A stretch of 44,904 bases of DNA from an uncultured Porphyromonadaceae bacterium (lineage in GTDB: Bacteria > Bacteroidota > Bacteroidia > Bacteroidales > Muribaculaceae), in NCBI GenBank assembly GCA_947575235.1, contig CANPMT010000018.1, forward strand, positions 1-44,904. Direction: 5' to 3'. Within the stretch, counting starts at the first letter, position 1, and each line of letters starts with the position of its first letter. This document shows, one piece after another, positions 1 through 8,712 of this stretch. A program made the position numbers and the translations under genes. Under the pieces are notes generated by a model. The model was given only the letters and a program-made list of their open reading frames with translations, searched no databases and was not told where the DNA came from.

Positions 1-8
1 TTGACTCG

Positions 9-91
9 GTTGACAGGCTGGAAGCCTGTCCTCCTTGCGTTGCAGTGCTTTTTTTGACTCGGTTGACAGGCTGGAAGCCTGTCCTCCTTGC
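9..91. repeat. Two REP-type palindromic repeats (left edge)
   Basis: Two copies of a 30-bp unit at 9-38 and 62-91. Each has a 7-bp stem (GACAGGC / GCCTGTC) around the loop TGGAA, preceded by GTT and followed by CTCCTTGC. The copies are 53 bp apart and share the preceding TTGACTCG. The same unit occurs at 40603, 41346, 41397 and from 44726 on, close to a REP-associated transposase gene. Orientation matches the right-edge array. Confidence 0.85.
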
Positions 92-117
92 AGGGCTTTT
101 GTATCTGTATAACGTAA

Positions 118-149
118 AGCCGGGCCGGTTACGTATCACCGGCCCGGCT
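118..149 (-). terminator. Hairpin terminator downstream of the GH16 gene
   Basis: A perfect 12-bp GC-rich inverted repeat (AGCCGGGCCGGT at 118-129 and its complement at 138-149) with an 8-nt loop. It lies 75 bp past the stop of the minus-strand GH16 gene. On the minus strand it is followed only by a short TTT, so it is a weak intrinsic terminator or an mRNA 3' end stabiliser. Between it and the stop there is a 14-bp direct repeat, CGTCTGGTTTATGT, at 179-192 and 200-213. Confidence 0.6.
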
Positions 150-223
150 GCAAGCCACAATCTTTCTTACCTAAGATGCGTCTGGTTTATGTTAAGAAAC
201 GTCTGGTTTATGTAAGGTTTGTA

Positions 224-1843
224 TCAGAATATCACTTTGCGGCTCCCTTCACCGTCTACGAGGATGTAGATGGAGTTGCTTCCACGGAGCTCCTCGGCTG
301 TGGAATTCACCGGAATACCCTGAAGGGTATAGATGGAGGCCGGGATGTCGGCAGCCTCGGCTATCTCAACTGTCTCCACGCCTGAGAGCTCCACGCCGTC
401 GGGTGTGTTGAAGGTGGGTTCGGAGATGACTTCGTCAACGCTGTAAGTGGCTTTGCCGTCGGTACCGATCTTCTGGTAGACGCGGGCGTAGTCGACGAGA
501 TAGCGGAGCGGACGGGGTGTGTCGGCCAGCGAGCCGCCGTTGATGCCGCCGAGGGCGAGATTGAGCCAGAGCATATGGCGAACGTCGCGGAAGGGGTTGC
601 AGCCGTTGCCGTGGTCATAGTCGTCAGAGGGTATGGCATTCTGGGTGGTGTCGAGGTCGATGTTGTTGACCAGGATGTCGTCACACCAGAGCTCCATGTG
701 GTCGTAATCCCACACCATGCGCCAGATATGGTATTCATCGCCCCAGCCCTCGCCGAGAATGTTGTCGTGGACGGTAGCGCTGTTCCATGCGCCGCTCCAG
801 CGGCCGCCGTTGCCCCAGCATACGTTGGCGTGGATGTTATGGCCGTAATACTCCATGATGTCGATCTCGCCGCCGTAGGGCCACTCATACTGCATTCCAG
901 TTGACCAGATCGCGGGCCAGCTTCCTACATACTGAGGCACCTTGGCGCGTACCTCATAGATGCCGTAGTGCCAGGTGTAGCCGCTGTCCCAGCTACCCTT
1001 GGTCTGCATCGAGCCGGAGGTCCAGGTGAGATAACGGCCTATGCTCGAGGGCCATGACTTGTTGTAGCGGTCATATTTCGGGTTGGGTATCTTCTCATCC
1101 TCGACGTTGCGGCCCTCTATTACGAGCACGCCGTCGCGGATGAAGCAGTTTTTGTCGGAATTGTAATACTGGTCCTCCTGATTGCGCTTGAAGCCCTCCT
1201 CGAAGTTCCAGATCTCATGGTCGGGAGTCCCTTCGCCGCTGAATTCCTGGGCGAACACCAACTTATACCCCTCATAGGCATTCGCGCGGGGGTCGTCGGC
1301 CGGAAGATTTTTGTCGGGGTAGAGGTCGGGGAGAGTCTCGGAAGATGAGGGGTAAAGCTCAGCCTCCTCGAGAGTCCAGAGATGCTTCTCGATGTCGGAG
1401 CCGTTCTTGTCGGTATATACGGCGCTCCCATCTGCGGTGGCGTCGACACCCATACAGTTTTTCGACTCGTTCATGCCAACGTTGCGGATCACCACGTAGT
1501 TCTCATCGGCTGCGGCGGTCTCCACGCGATGTTGCGAGAGGGGGATGCTGCGCGAGATGGCGGTAGAGGTCCACTTGTTGTCGGAACCGCAGAACATGCC
1601 GGAGCCCATACGCTTGATATTGTAGACACCCTCCTCGCCGGCCACGGGGATGAACTGATAGATCTGGGAGTTATCCTCGGCCTTTTCGGCTATACGGCTC
1701 TGGAAACGGGCGTCGGTGAGATAGAGGCCGCTGATGTGGCGGATACGGTAATATTTACCTGCCTCGGGGGTAGTGAAGGCCGCCGATACGGAGGCGGCTG
1801 TTAGTGCTGTGAAGAGAGACAGTGCTAAGAAACGGTTGCTCAT
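224..1843 (-). CDS. Secreted GH16 endo-beta-glycanase with ricin-like N-terminal domain
   Basis: 539 residues with a Sec signal peptide (about 1-22). Residues about 28-160 resemble a ricin-type beta-trefoil lectin domain. Residues about 190-465 are a GH16 catalytic domain with the family signature EIDIME at 326-331: E326 nucleophile, D328 helper, E331 acid/base by family convention. GH16 enzymes of this laminarinase-like type cut internal beta-1,3 bonds in glucans or, in some subfamilies, galactans; the sequence alone does not decide which. The last 40 residues (IYTLQGIPVN...KVIF) resemble a Por/T9SS-type C-terminal sorting domain. It is the last gene of the minus-strand SusC/SusD arm, so it probably makes the first cut at or outside the cell surface. 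GH16 assignment is firm; substrate is open. Confidence 0.9.
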   Translation of the reverse strand: MSNRFLALSLFTALTAASVSAAFTTPEAGKYYRIRHISGLYLTDARFQSRIAEKAEDNSQIYQFIPVAGEEGVYNIKRMGSGMFCGSDNKWTSTAISRSIPLSQHRVETAAADENYVVIRNVGMNESKNCMGVDATADGSAVYTDKNGSDIEKHLWTLEEAELYPSSSETLPDLYPDKNLPADDPRANAYEGYKLVFAQEFSGEGTPDHEIWNFEEGFKRNQEDQYYNSDKNCFIRDGVLVIEGRNVEDEKIPNPKYDRYNKSWPSSIGRYLTWTSGSMQTKGSWDSGYTWHYGIYEVRAKVPQYVGSWPAIWSTGMQYEWPYGGEIDIMEYYGHNIHANVCWGNGGRWSGAWNSATVHDNILGEGWGDEYHIWRMVWDYDHMELWCDDILVNNIDLDTTQNAIPSDDYDHGNGCNPFRDVRHMLWLNLALGGINGGSLADTPRPLRYLVDYARVYQKIGTDGKATYSVDEVISEPTFNTPDGVELSGVETVEIAEAADIPASIYTLQGIPVNSTAEELRGSNSIYILVDGEGSRKVIF

Positions 1844-1883
1844 ATTGTCAGGTTAACGGGTTTTTTGAATAGATAGAGATAAA

Positions 1884-1926
1884 GACCGCCATGCCGGCTT
1901 GCCATTGCGGCAGTGGCATGGCGGTC
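1884..1926 (-). terminator. Intercistronic hairpin between jelly-roll gene and GH16 gene
   Basis: Perfect 12-bp inverted repeat (GACCGCCATGCC at 1884-1895, complement at 1915-1926), with a further TGCC/GGCA pairing inside the loop. It lies 46 bp past the stop of the 1972-2802 gene and 40 bp before the start of the GH16 gene. Only a short T run follows on the minus strand, so partial termination or transcript stabilisation is more likely than a full stop. Confidence 0.55.
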
Positions 1927-1971
1927 ACGCTTCATGTACAGAAATAGAGTTCAGTCAGATAGGGGAGTGGC

Positions 1972-2802
1972 TCAGAAGATAACCTTTGTAGCCTTGTTGC
2001 CCTGACGCTGGATGTAGATACCCTTGAGAGCGTCGTTGGCGTTCACGCGCACGCCCTGGAGGTTGTAGAGCTCAACAGGAGCGTCGTTGTCGTTGATTAC
2101 AGAGTTCACAGCGTTCAGTTCGGGAACCTGCTCGTCGCCCTCGGCAGAGTAGATGCGCACGAGGTCGAGGTCCATCCAGTGGTCCTCATGCTTGTTACCC
2201 TCGTAGAAGCTGTTGCCGTAGTAGAACTCGAGGTAGATCTCGCTTGCGGGAGCTGTGAAAGAGTAGTCGAAATACTCGAAGTCCTGACCCTCGCCCATGT
2301 TAGTCTGCTTCATGAGCTCGCGGCCTGCGCCCTCTCCGTCAACCTCGGCGATAACGAAACCGAAGTCGGGATCGGGAGTCCAGTTTGCACCGTCGGCCCA
2401 GTTGTGGGCGATAACGAAGTCGAGAGTGTACTGACGGCCGGGAACGAGGTTCTTTACAATCTGGTATACCTTGATGTTGGTCCAGCCGTTGTCGTTGTAG
2501 CCACGGATGTGGAGATGCTGCATGTCGTCCTCGGGACGGATATCGCCGTCGCCGGCATACTCGTCACCTGCCAAGATGCAGGCTGTGCCGTTCCACGGGC
2601 CACCGGTCGAGAGCTGCCATCCGGGGAGTACAGAGAGGTTCTCCCATGTGTTGACGGGATCCCAGGTGTATTCACCGGGAACGGCCTGCTCGTAATTTGT
2701 GTTCTCGAAATTTCCGTTGGCAACGAGGTTGGCAACGTCATCAGCGTTCATCGCGAAGTTGGCAGCGCAGAAAGCGGCTGCGAGAAGTAAAATCTTTTTC
2801 AT
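1972..2802 (-). CDS. Secreted jelly-roll (CBM-like) protein with C-terminal sorting tail
   Basis: 276 residues with a signal peptide (MKKILLLAAAFCAANFA). Residues about 28-225 start with NLVANGNFEN and contain a TYEF-like middle (QYTLDFVIAHN) and a DLVRIY end, the pattern of beta-sandwich carbohydrate-binding modules of the CBM4/9 type. No catalytic motif is visible. The tail (VELYNLQGVRVN...TKVIF) resembles a C-terminal sorting domain and is closely similar to the tail of the neighbouring GH16 enzyme. Its place right after susD suggests a surface glycan-binding role like SusE/SusF or SGBPs, although those are normally lipoproteins and this one has no lipobox. Binding specificity cannot be read from the sequence. 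Confidence 0.75.
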   Translation of the reverse strand: MKKILLLAAAFCAANFAMNADDVANLVANGNFENTNYEQAVPGEYTWDPVNTWENLSVLPGWQLSTGGPWNGTACILAGDEYAGDGDIRPEDDMQHLHIRGYNDNGWTNIKVYQIVKNLVPGRQYTLDFVIAHNWADGANWTPDPDFGFVIAEVDGEGAGRELMKQTNMGEGQDFEYFDYSFTAPASEIYLEFYYGNSFYEGNKHEDHWMDLDLVRIYSAEGDEQVPELNAVNSVINDNDAPVELYNLQGVRVNANDALKGIYIQRQGNKATKVIF

Positions 2803-2912
2803 CTTTTAAAAGGTTAGAAATTAAGTATGAAGTCAAAGTTATTAGTTATGAGGGGGGAGGGGAGAGAGGTCAGAGTTATGAGGTCAGAGTTATGAGGTTT
2901 CAGTGATGTTAT

Positions 2913-2968
2913 GGAAGTCAGGATAACCTGCTTTGTTAGGATTGAAGAAAGGTGTTATCCTGACTTCC
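2913..2968 (-). terminator. 15-bp stem hairpin downstream of susD
   Basis: GGAAGTCAGGATAAC at 2913-2927 pairs perfectly with 2954-2968 around a 26-nt loop. It lies 50 bp past the susD stop, in the 216-bp gap before the jelly-roll gene. No U-tract follows on the minus strand, so it may lower downstream expression or protect the susCD message. The same gap has two small direct repeats: GGTCAGAGTTATGA near 2868-2895 and TTAACTCATCGT near 2988-3014. Confidence 0.5.
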
Positions 2969-3018
2969 TTAACTTTATATACTCATGTTAACTCATCGTC
3001 ATTAACTCATCGTTGTTA

Positions 3019-5112
3019 TCACTGGATGGCCGGAGTGTCATGCACGGTGCCCCAGTAGGGGTTCTGGTAGATTGTGCAGACGCCGTCTCTGGCACCGGTT
3101 GTGGCCTCGATGAAGTGGCCTTCGGCAATCGGGTCGAGATAGTGAGCCATGCGCCAGCTGTAGCCGCTCTTATACCATTCGCTCTTCGAGGATATACGGT
3201 CGAGAATCAGATATGAGGGGTCGCCGTTCAGGCCGCCTTCAACGTCGGTGGGTGAGGAGACGTTGTTCTTGTCGGGGTCAGACTGGTCATATTTAAGCTT
3301 GCTCTTTTTGAACCATTCAAGCATCGGACCATACATCTTGCAACCATGGCGGAAGTAGCGTTTGGTCTTGAGCTGGTCGAGCGCGCGCCAGCGGATAAGG
3401 TCGTCCCAGCGCATACCCTCGCCCATAAGCTCGCAGCGACGCTCGCGGCGGATGTTGTAGAGCACCTTCGAGCTGATGCGTGAGCCTCCTGAATAGAGGG
3501 CGAAGTCGTGCGAGGTCTGCTCCTCCTTGTCGAGGTCGGTGGCGGCGATTGTAATCTGAGGATCCTCGGGGAGTCCGGCACGTGTGCGGAGTTTACCCCA
3601 GTAAGTCCATGCATCAGCGTTCAGGCCGTCGCCATATTTCTCCCAGGCGGCCTCGATATAGATGAGATAAGCCTCGGCGGCACGGAATACGATGGCGGCA
3701 CTCAGGTCATATCCACCTTTGCCCCATTCCGAATCCTTGGCCCATGCCTTACCTTTGGTATAGCCTGTGGAGGTTGTGAAGTCAACACCACCGGAGATAA
3801 GGGCAGGGGCTTTGAGTTCCTTATCGTTTTTGTTCTTCTTTCCTTCACCGATACGTTGGGTCAGACCTTCATAAACATATTCTCCCGGAGCTTTCATGAA
3901 GAGTTTCCATCGCCAGTCGCGGCCCTCCTTGGTATCAGCGACGAAGTCATCACCCTTGTAACCGCTGTTGGCTGCGTAGATAGGCAGACCGTTATCCATA
4001 AGGAAAGCATTTGCAAATTCCTGAGTGAAGCCACGTCCACCTTTGATATACTGGTTGACACAGTGTCCTCCGGTTATATCGAAGTCATAACGACGGTACA
4101 TCAGAGCCTCATCCTGTCCGGATGGATCCTGTGTGGTGAAGAGGTCATAATAAGGATTGGTCGGGAGTCCGGCTGACTCAGCCCCGATTATCTTCTTGTT
4201 GTTGACTGCAAGATTGGGGTGTGCCTTGCAGACTTTGCCTGCGGCATCAAGAGCCTGATCGAGGAAGAACTCAACTTCAGCCGCGTTATTGTAGGTGAAG
4301 TCTTTGTTATACTCCATCTCGGCACCAGGCCAGCCTGCGGCTTTGTCAGGCACGAAGGGGGTGCCTGCGAAGTACTTTTCGAAAGTAGCCTCATAGAGAG
4401 CCACACGAGCCTTGAAGAGGATGGCGGCGTCTTTTGTGATACGGGCACGTCCGCCTGTGGTCTTGCCGTCAGAGAGATAACTGATTGCCCGGTCAAGATC
4501 TTCGAGGATGAAACGGGCTACAAGGTTACGCGGACGACGTGCAGAACTGTCAACCAGTTCCGCTTTATCCATGTTTTGGGTTGTTGTGATAATCGGGAAG
4601 TCTCCGAGAGAACGGAGTTTTGCGAAGTATTCAGTTGCACGGAGCATGTATCCCTCACCGATGTAATGACGTATGTTAGTTTCATCGCCACTAATCTCGC
4701 CGTTCTCATACTTCGGCATCACCGTCTGTATGAAGAAGTTGAAGTCGTTGATGCGTCCAAAACTCCAGCTGCCCCCCGTGGATCCGACCTTTACCATAGA
4801 AGTTCCGTCGAAGAAACGTGAGTTCGCTCCACTCTCGTTATCTGTGCCCTGGTCATCATCAAGGAATGTCTGGTAAGACTTTCCGCCGATTCCGTGATGT
4901 GGGAAGATGTTGCTGCCGCGTGAACCTACCTCATTGTTCTGGGTATAGTAATTGATGGTGTAGGCTCCGAGCTGGTCTGCGGTGGTGAAATACAGCTCCA
5001 TAGCTACATCTGACGGAGGCGTTATGTCAAGATAGTCATTACATCCCGCAGCCGTTGCCCCGATAAGGGCAATAATCCCGAAATGTTTGAGTTTTCTATA
5101 AATTGATTTCAT
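3019..5112 (-). CDS. SusD/RagB-family outer-membrane glycan-binding lipoprotein
   Basis: 697 residues. The N-terminus MKSIYRKLKHFGIIALIGATA leads to a lipobox AAGC with the lipidated Cys at 24, followed by NDYLDITPP, the usual start of mature SusD proteins. The TPR-like region and the C-terminal motif RRERRCELMGEGMRWDDLIRW are typical of the RagB/SusD family. SusD proteins form the lid on the SusC channel and capture oligosaccharides at the cell surface. The gene lies 31 bp downstream of susC on the same strand and is surely co-transcribed with it. It is on the long side for the family. The ligand is unknown. Confidence 0.96.
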   Translation of the reverse strand: MKSIYRKLKHFGIIALIGATAAGCNDYLDITPPSDVAMELYFTTADQLGAYTINYYTQNNEVGSRGSNIFPHHGIGGKSYQTFLDDDQGTDNESGANSRFFDGTSMVKVGSTGGSWSFGRINDFNFFIQTVMPKYENGEISGDETNIRHYIGEGYMLRATEYFAKLRSLGDFPIITTTQNMDKAELVDSSARRPRNLVARFILEDLDRAISYLSDGKTTGGRARITKDAAILFKARVALYEATFEKYFAGTPFVPDKAAGWPGAEMEYNKDFTYNNAAEVEFFLDQALDAAGKVCKAHPNLAVNNKKIIGAESAGLPTNPYYDLFTTQDPSGQDEALMYRRYDFDITGGHCVNQYIKGGRGFTQEFANAFLMDNGLPIYAANSGYKGDDFVADTKEGRDWRWKLFMKAPGEYVYEGLTQRIGEGKKNKNDKELKAPALISGGVDFTTSTGYTKGKAWAKDSEWGKGGYDLSAAIVFRAAEAYLIYIEAAWEKYGDGLNADAWTYWGKLRTRAGLPEDPQITIAATDLDKEEQTSHDFALYSGGSRISSKVLYNIRRERRCELMGEGMRWDDLIRWRALDQLKTKRYFRHGCKMYGPMLEWFKKSKLKYDQSDPDKNNVSSPTDVEGGLNGDPSYLILDRISSKSEWYKSGYSWRMAHYLDPIAEGHFIEATTGARDGVCTIYQNPYWGTVHDTPAIQ

Positions 5113-5143
5113 GTCTGATTTCTGATGTTTAGGTGGTGGATCG

Positions 5144-8100
5144 TTAGAAATCGAGGCTTACACCGAATGAATAGGTTTTAGCCAACGGATAAGATGATCC
5201 GGATTTCATTGAAGATACCTCGAGCGATTCGGGGTCGATTACCTTCGACATTTTTGTCCAGGTGAAGAGGTTCTCGGCTGAGAAGAATACGCGGAGTTTC
5301 TCACAGCAGAACTTACGTGTGAGGTTCTGCGGAAGTGTGTAGCCTACCTGGAGGTTCTTCAGACGCATATAGGCGGCGTTCTGGAGGTAGCGTGTCTGGA
5401 TCTCGCGGTTCTTGTTGGTGTAGTAGAGCGGACGTGCATAGTAGGAGTCGCGGTTCTCTCCGAGAAGTGAGTTCTCATCACGCCAGTAGTCGAGATGCTC
5501 GTTCAGGAAGATTGACTCCCAGCGGCCACCCGAGGTTGCGCCCCAGAATACAGCTCCCTTGCCATTCGTGCCTGAACCCTCGTTAGGATTGAAATAGTAG
5601 TCGCGTTTCAGCACGCCCTGGAAGAAGAGTGTGAGGTCGATGCCTTTCCATTCTCCATAGAGGTTGAGGCCGAAGCGGTAACGGGGCTGGTTGTTGCCTA
5701 TTACCTTAAGGTCGCCGAGGTCGTCGTAGGTTGTGCCTTTTGTAATCACACCGTCGCCGTTGATATCGGCATACATGATATCGCCACCTTTCCAGTCAGT
5801 GCCGAGCTGGCTCTGGTCAACATTGGCAAGGTGAGCCGCCATCTGTTCGTCGTCACGTGCCACTCCGATTGTAGTGAGGCCATAGATGTTGCCGACAACC
5901 TGATTTGCGATATATTTGTTGAGATACTTCTCGTCGTTGGGGTATTTCGTAACCTTGGCCTGGTCGTCAGAGAGATTGAGACGGGCTGAATAGTTGAAGT
6001 CGCCTACATGGTCGCTCCATGTCAACTGAAGTTCCCAACCGTATGTGCGCATGGCGAGTGAGTTCTCAGGTGGAATTTCCGCACCGAAAACATCGGGATA
6101 GTCAACAGCCGGGCCTACCATATCGCGGTTGTCACGCCAGTAATAATCAAATGATCCGGTGAGTTTATAGTTGAAGAACGAGAAATCGGTACCGATATTA
6201 GTAGTGCGGATTTTCTCCCATGTCAGAGCAGGATAAATCAGTTTCGGGAACCATGCTGTGTTAGGCTTTGAACCGTCAACGAGCCATGAACTGCCTTGGT
6301 TTGCCACACCCATCACACGATATGTAGGATACCATCCTTTTGTATTCTGGTTTGAGAGCTGACCCCATGATGCACGGATCTTGAGAGCGGGGAACCATTC
6401 AGCAATCGGCTCCCAGAATGTCTCACGGTCAACATTCCAACCTGCGGAGAAAGAAGGCGACCACACCCAGCGGCGGTAGCTGCGGAAACGTGATGAGGCA
6501 TCGTAACGGAGGTTCCCCTCGAAGAGATACTTGCCATCAAAGTTATAGTTGATACGGCCGAAGAAACCTACGGTACGCCATTTCTGATATTCACCGCCAA
6601 TGTCGTATGTCTCCTTGCTGGTGGTAAGATTAAGCACGGGAAGATCCTCTACCAGCATATCGCTGCGGCTTGCATTAAGAGCCCTTTTCTTATTGTCCTC
6701 AGCCTGGAAACCGAGCAGAACCTTGAAGTCGTTCTTGTCAGCAACAGTAAAACTGTAGTCAGTAAAGGCATTGAAGTTCAAATAAGTGTTTCTATAAGCA
6801 TACTCATATACTGAAGAATGGGCACCTGAGTCGAAAGCAAGGTGAGTGCTTTCGCTGCTGAGACCATCAAGGTCGTCGGCATCGTGTGCGTATACAGGTT
6901 TTGAATCCTCGTGGGTCCAGTCGCTGTTGACACGTGCATTAAATTCACCGGTGATATTCCATCCCTTCAGTGGATTGATGATAATCTTGAACTGGTTGCT
7001 GAACACATCGTTCTGCTCGTTGTGCTTGCCACCGTTCTCGAGATGCTCGATATAGTTATAGTCAGCTGCGATATAACCGTTGGGGTCATATTTCGGGTTT
7101 GTCGGGGGGAGACGGCGTATAACCTTCTCGTAGAATCCGCCTGTGAGGATGGTGGGGCGGTCATAGTCAGTACGGATCCAGCGTGCTGTGTACTGGGCGG
7201 TCAACCAGGGGAAGAGCTTGGCGTTGACCTTGCCATTGAGAGAGAAACGTTGATACTTGTCGTTACCATACTTCATGAATCCACCTTGGTCAAGGAAGTT
7301 ACCTGAGAAGTAATAGCTCATTTTTTCACTACCACCGCTCATGGTCACATTATGTTCCTGGGCGAAAGCGGTCTTCTTGTAAAGCTCGTCAAGCCAGTTC
7401 ACATTGGCGAATGTGCCACCGCATTCGCCGGTACCCCAGCGGCGGTGTGTGCCATCCCACTTGTTCTCGTAGATGTAGTTGTCGCTCTGGCCTGTGTAAT
7501 AAGCCCATGCTCCCTGCACGAAGTCATCCTCAAACTCCACTTTGTTGTCAGTGTAGCGGTGAACGTCGTTGAGGTAGTTGATGTAGTGCCATGAATCCAT
7601 GGTCTCCATTGTGGTAAGCGGCTGGTTGAAACGGAAAGAGTTGCTGTAATGAATCTTGGTCTTTCCTGAGCTTCCGCTTTTTGTAGTGATGAGGATAACG
7701 CCGAAAGGTGCGCGTGATCCATAGATGGATGACGCGGCCGCATCCTTCAATACGGAGATGTTGTCAATATCCGCCGGGTTGAGGGTGTTGATGTCACCCT
7801 CCATACCGTCTATGAGGATAAGGGGACCACCTTGTGTGAGAGAGCCGATTGTCTCCATACCGCGCACGTTGATTGACTTGCCGGCGTTAAGCTCACCGCC
7901 TGATGATGAGTTGGAGATGTTGAGACCCGGAATCACACCCTGGAGGGCGGCTGCTGTGTTCTGCACCGGACGGCCCGCGATATCCTTGGAGGTGGCCACA
8001 CCTACCGAACCGGTAAGGTTTACCTTCTTCTGGGTGGCGAAACCAACGACCACGACATCTTCGAGGGTGCTTGCGTTCGCACGGAGATGAATCTCCACAT

Positions 8101-8404
8101 TCTCTCCCGGCTGGATGGTGACTTTCTTGTTCTCACATCCTATATAGGAGATTTCCACTTCCAGCGCTTTGGACGACTTGAACGAGAAGTTACCGTCAAG
8201 GTCGGTCACCGTCGCCGGGATTGATTTGTCGGTGGGACGGACTGTGGCGCCTATGGCCAGTTCCTCCTCCGAGTCATAGACAGTGCCCGAAACGGTGCCC
8301 GGGGTGCCCGGCGCCGCGGAAGCCGTCGCCGTGAAGAGCGCCGCCACCGCCATCAGGGCGGTCATCGCTGTCTTTCGTAAAAAGGTTAGGTTAAGTTGTT
8401 TCAT
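5144..8404 (-). CDS. SusC/RagA-family TonB-dependent outer-membrane transporter
   Basis: 1086 residues with a signal peptide ending near ASA. Residues about 37-110 form a carboxypeptidase-regulatory-like (CarboxypepD_reg) domain (SGTVYDSEEELAIGATV). Next come the SusC linker EDVVVVGFATQKK, the plug domain (VRGMETIGSLTQGGPLILIDGM), and a long beta-barrel ending in SFGVSLDF with a terminal Phe. SusC proteins import oligosaccharides across the outer membrane using TonB energy together with SusD. A -7 element TACTTTTG lies on the minus strand at 8478-8471, about 65 bp before the start codon. It is divergent from the regulator gene at 8713, which probably controls it. Confidence 0.97.
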   Translation of the reverse strand: MKQLNLTFLRKTAMTALMAVAALFTATASAAPGTPGTVSGTVYDSEEELAIGATVRPTDKSIPATVTDLDGNFSFKSSKALEVEISYIGCENKKVTIQPGENVEIHLRANASTLEDVVVVGFATQKKVNLTGSVGVATSKDIAGRPVQNTAAALQGVIPGLNISNSSSGGELNAGKSINVRGMETIGSLTQGGPLILIDGMEGDINTLNPADIDNISVLKDAAASSIYGSRAPFGVILITTKSGSSGKTKIHYSNSFRFNQPLTTMETMDSWHYINYLNDVHRYTDNKVEFEDDFVQGAWAYYTGQSDNYIYENKWDGTHRRWGTGECGGTFANVNWLDELYKKTAFAQEHNVTMSGGSEKMSYYFSGNFLDQGGFMKYGNDKYQRFSLNGKVNAKLFPWLTAQYTARWIRTDYDRPTILTGGFYEKVIRRLPPTNPKYDPNGYIAADYNYIEHLENGGKHNEQNDVFSNQFKIIINPLKGWNITGEFNARVNSDWTHEDSKPVYAHDADDLDGLSSESTHLAFDSGAHSSVYEYAYRNTYLNFNAFTDYSFTVADKNDFKVLLGFQAEDNKKRALNASRSDMLVEDLPVLNLTTSKETYDIGGEYQKWRTVGFFGRINYNFDGKYLFEGNLRYDASSRFRSYRRWVWSPSFSAGWNVDRETFWEPIAEWFPALKIRASWGQLSNQNTKGWYPTYRVMGVANQGSSWLVDGSKPNTAWFPKLIYPALTWEKIRTTNIGTDFSFFNYKLTGSFDYYWRDNRDMVGPAVDYPDVFGAEIPPENSLAMRTYGWELQLTWSDHVGDFNYSARLNLSDDQAKVTKYPNDEKYLNKYIANQVVGNIYGLTTIGVARDDEQMAAHLANVDQSQLGTDWKGGDIMYADINGDGVITKGTTYDDLGDLKVIGNNQPRYRFGLNLYGEWKGIDLTLFFQGVLKRDYYFNPNEGSGTNGKGAVFWGATSGGRWESIFLNEHLDYWRDENSLLGENRDSYYARPLYYTNKNREIQTRYLQNAAYMRLKNLQVGYTLPQNLTRKFCCEKLRVFFSAENLFTWTKMSKVIDPESLEVSSMKSGSSYPLAKTYSFGVSLDF

Positions 8405-8470
8405 GAGTTTATCGGTTTGAAGATAAAGCCAACGTCAGGTGGAGAGAGACGGGGTTTCCCGTTCACGCTG

Positions 8471-8478
8471 CAAAAGTA
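8471..8478 (-). promoter_or_regulatory. Probable susC -7 promoter element
   Basis: The minus strand reads TACTTTTG, matching the Bacteroidota consensus TAnnTTTG. No good -33 TTTG is seen 19-21 bp upstream, which fits a promoter that needs an activator. Leader would be about 60 nt. Confidence 0.5.
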
Positions 8479-8510
8479 GGCACGATACGCGCAATGTGAG
8501 GGGGCGTTTT

Positions 8511-8608
8511 CTGTATTTCTTCGGTGTTTTTCTGGAAATGTTGGGGTTTCTGCATGAAAAACACCCGTTCAAAACCCGATTTTACAGAAAAACACCGAAG
8601 AATTACAG
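8511..8608. promoter_or_regulatory. Long inverted repeat in the susC/regulator divergent intergenic region
   Basis: A 24-bp arm at 8511-8534 matches the reverse complement of 8585-8608 at 23 of 24 positions; the spacer is 50 bp. The 9-mer GTGTTTTTC occurs three times: plus strand at 8524-8532, minus strand at 8564-8556 and 8595-8587. Related versions (GCGTTTTCTG, GGGTTTCTG) lie alongside. The structure sits between the susC -7 element and the promoter of the regulator gene, where an activator operator is expected. It is the best candidate binding site for the AraC module of the regulator. Confidence 0.55.
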
Positions 8609-8637
8609 ATTTACACCCCATCCTCCGGAGGGTGAAA

Positions 8638-8669
8638 TTTGGTAATCTCATTTCTAACTTCTAATTTTG
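8638..8669 (+). promoter_or_regulatory. Promoter of the sensor/AraC regulator gene
   Basis: TTTG at 8638-8641, 20 bp, then TAATTTTG at 8662-8669: a full match to the Bacteroidota -33/-7 pattern. The transcript should start near 8676, leaving a 37-nt leader to the ATG at 8713 and only 13 nt to the ATG at 8689. Confidence 0.7.
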
Positions 8670-8712
8670 TATTGCGATTTGAGCACATATGCGTCAAACA
8701 GCCATAACACCC

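Noticed and set aside
8511..8608. Invertible promoter (inverton) between susC and its regulator
   Set aside because: The inverted repeats enclose only 50 bp with no promoter match inside, and no invertase gene is near. An operator is the simpler reading, though read-pair data could still test inversion.
8689..8712. Start of the PUL regulator at the upstream ATG (8689)
   Set aside because: It would leave only about 13 nt after the predicted transcript start and put 8 residues in front of a compact signal sequence. The ATG at 8713 fits better, but 8689 is not excluded.
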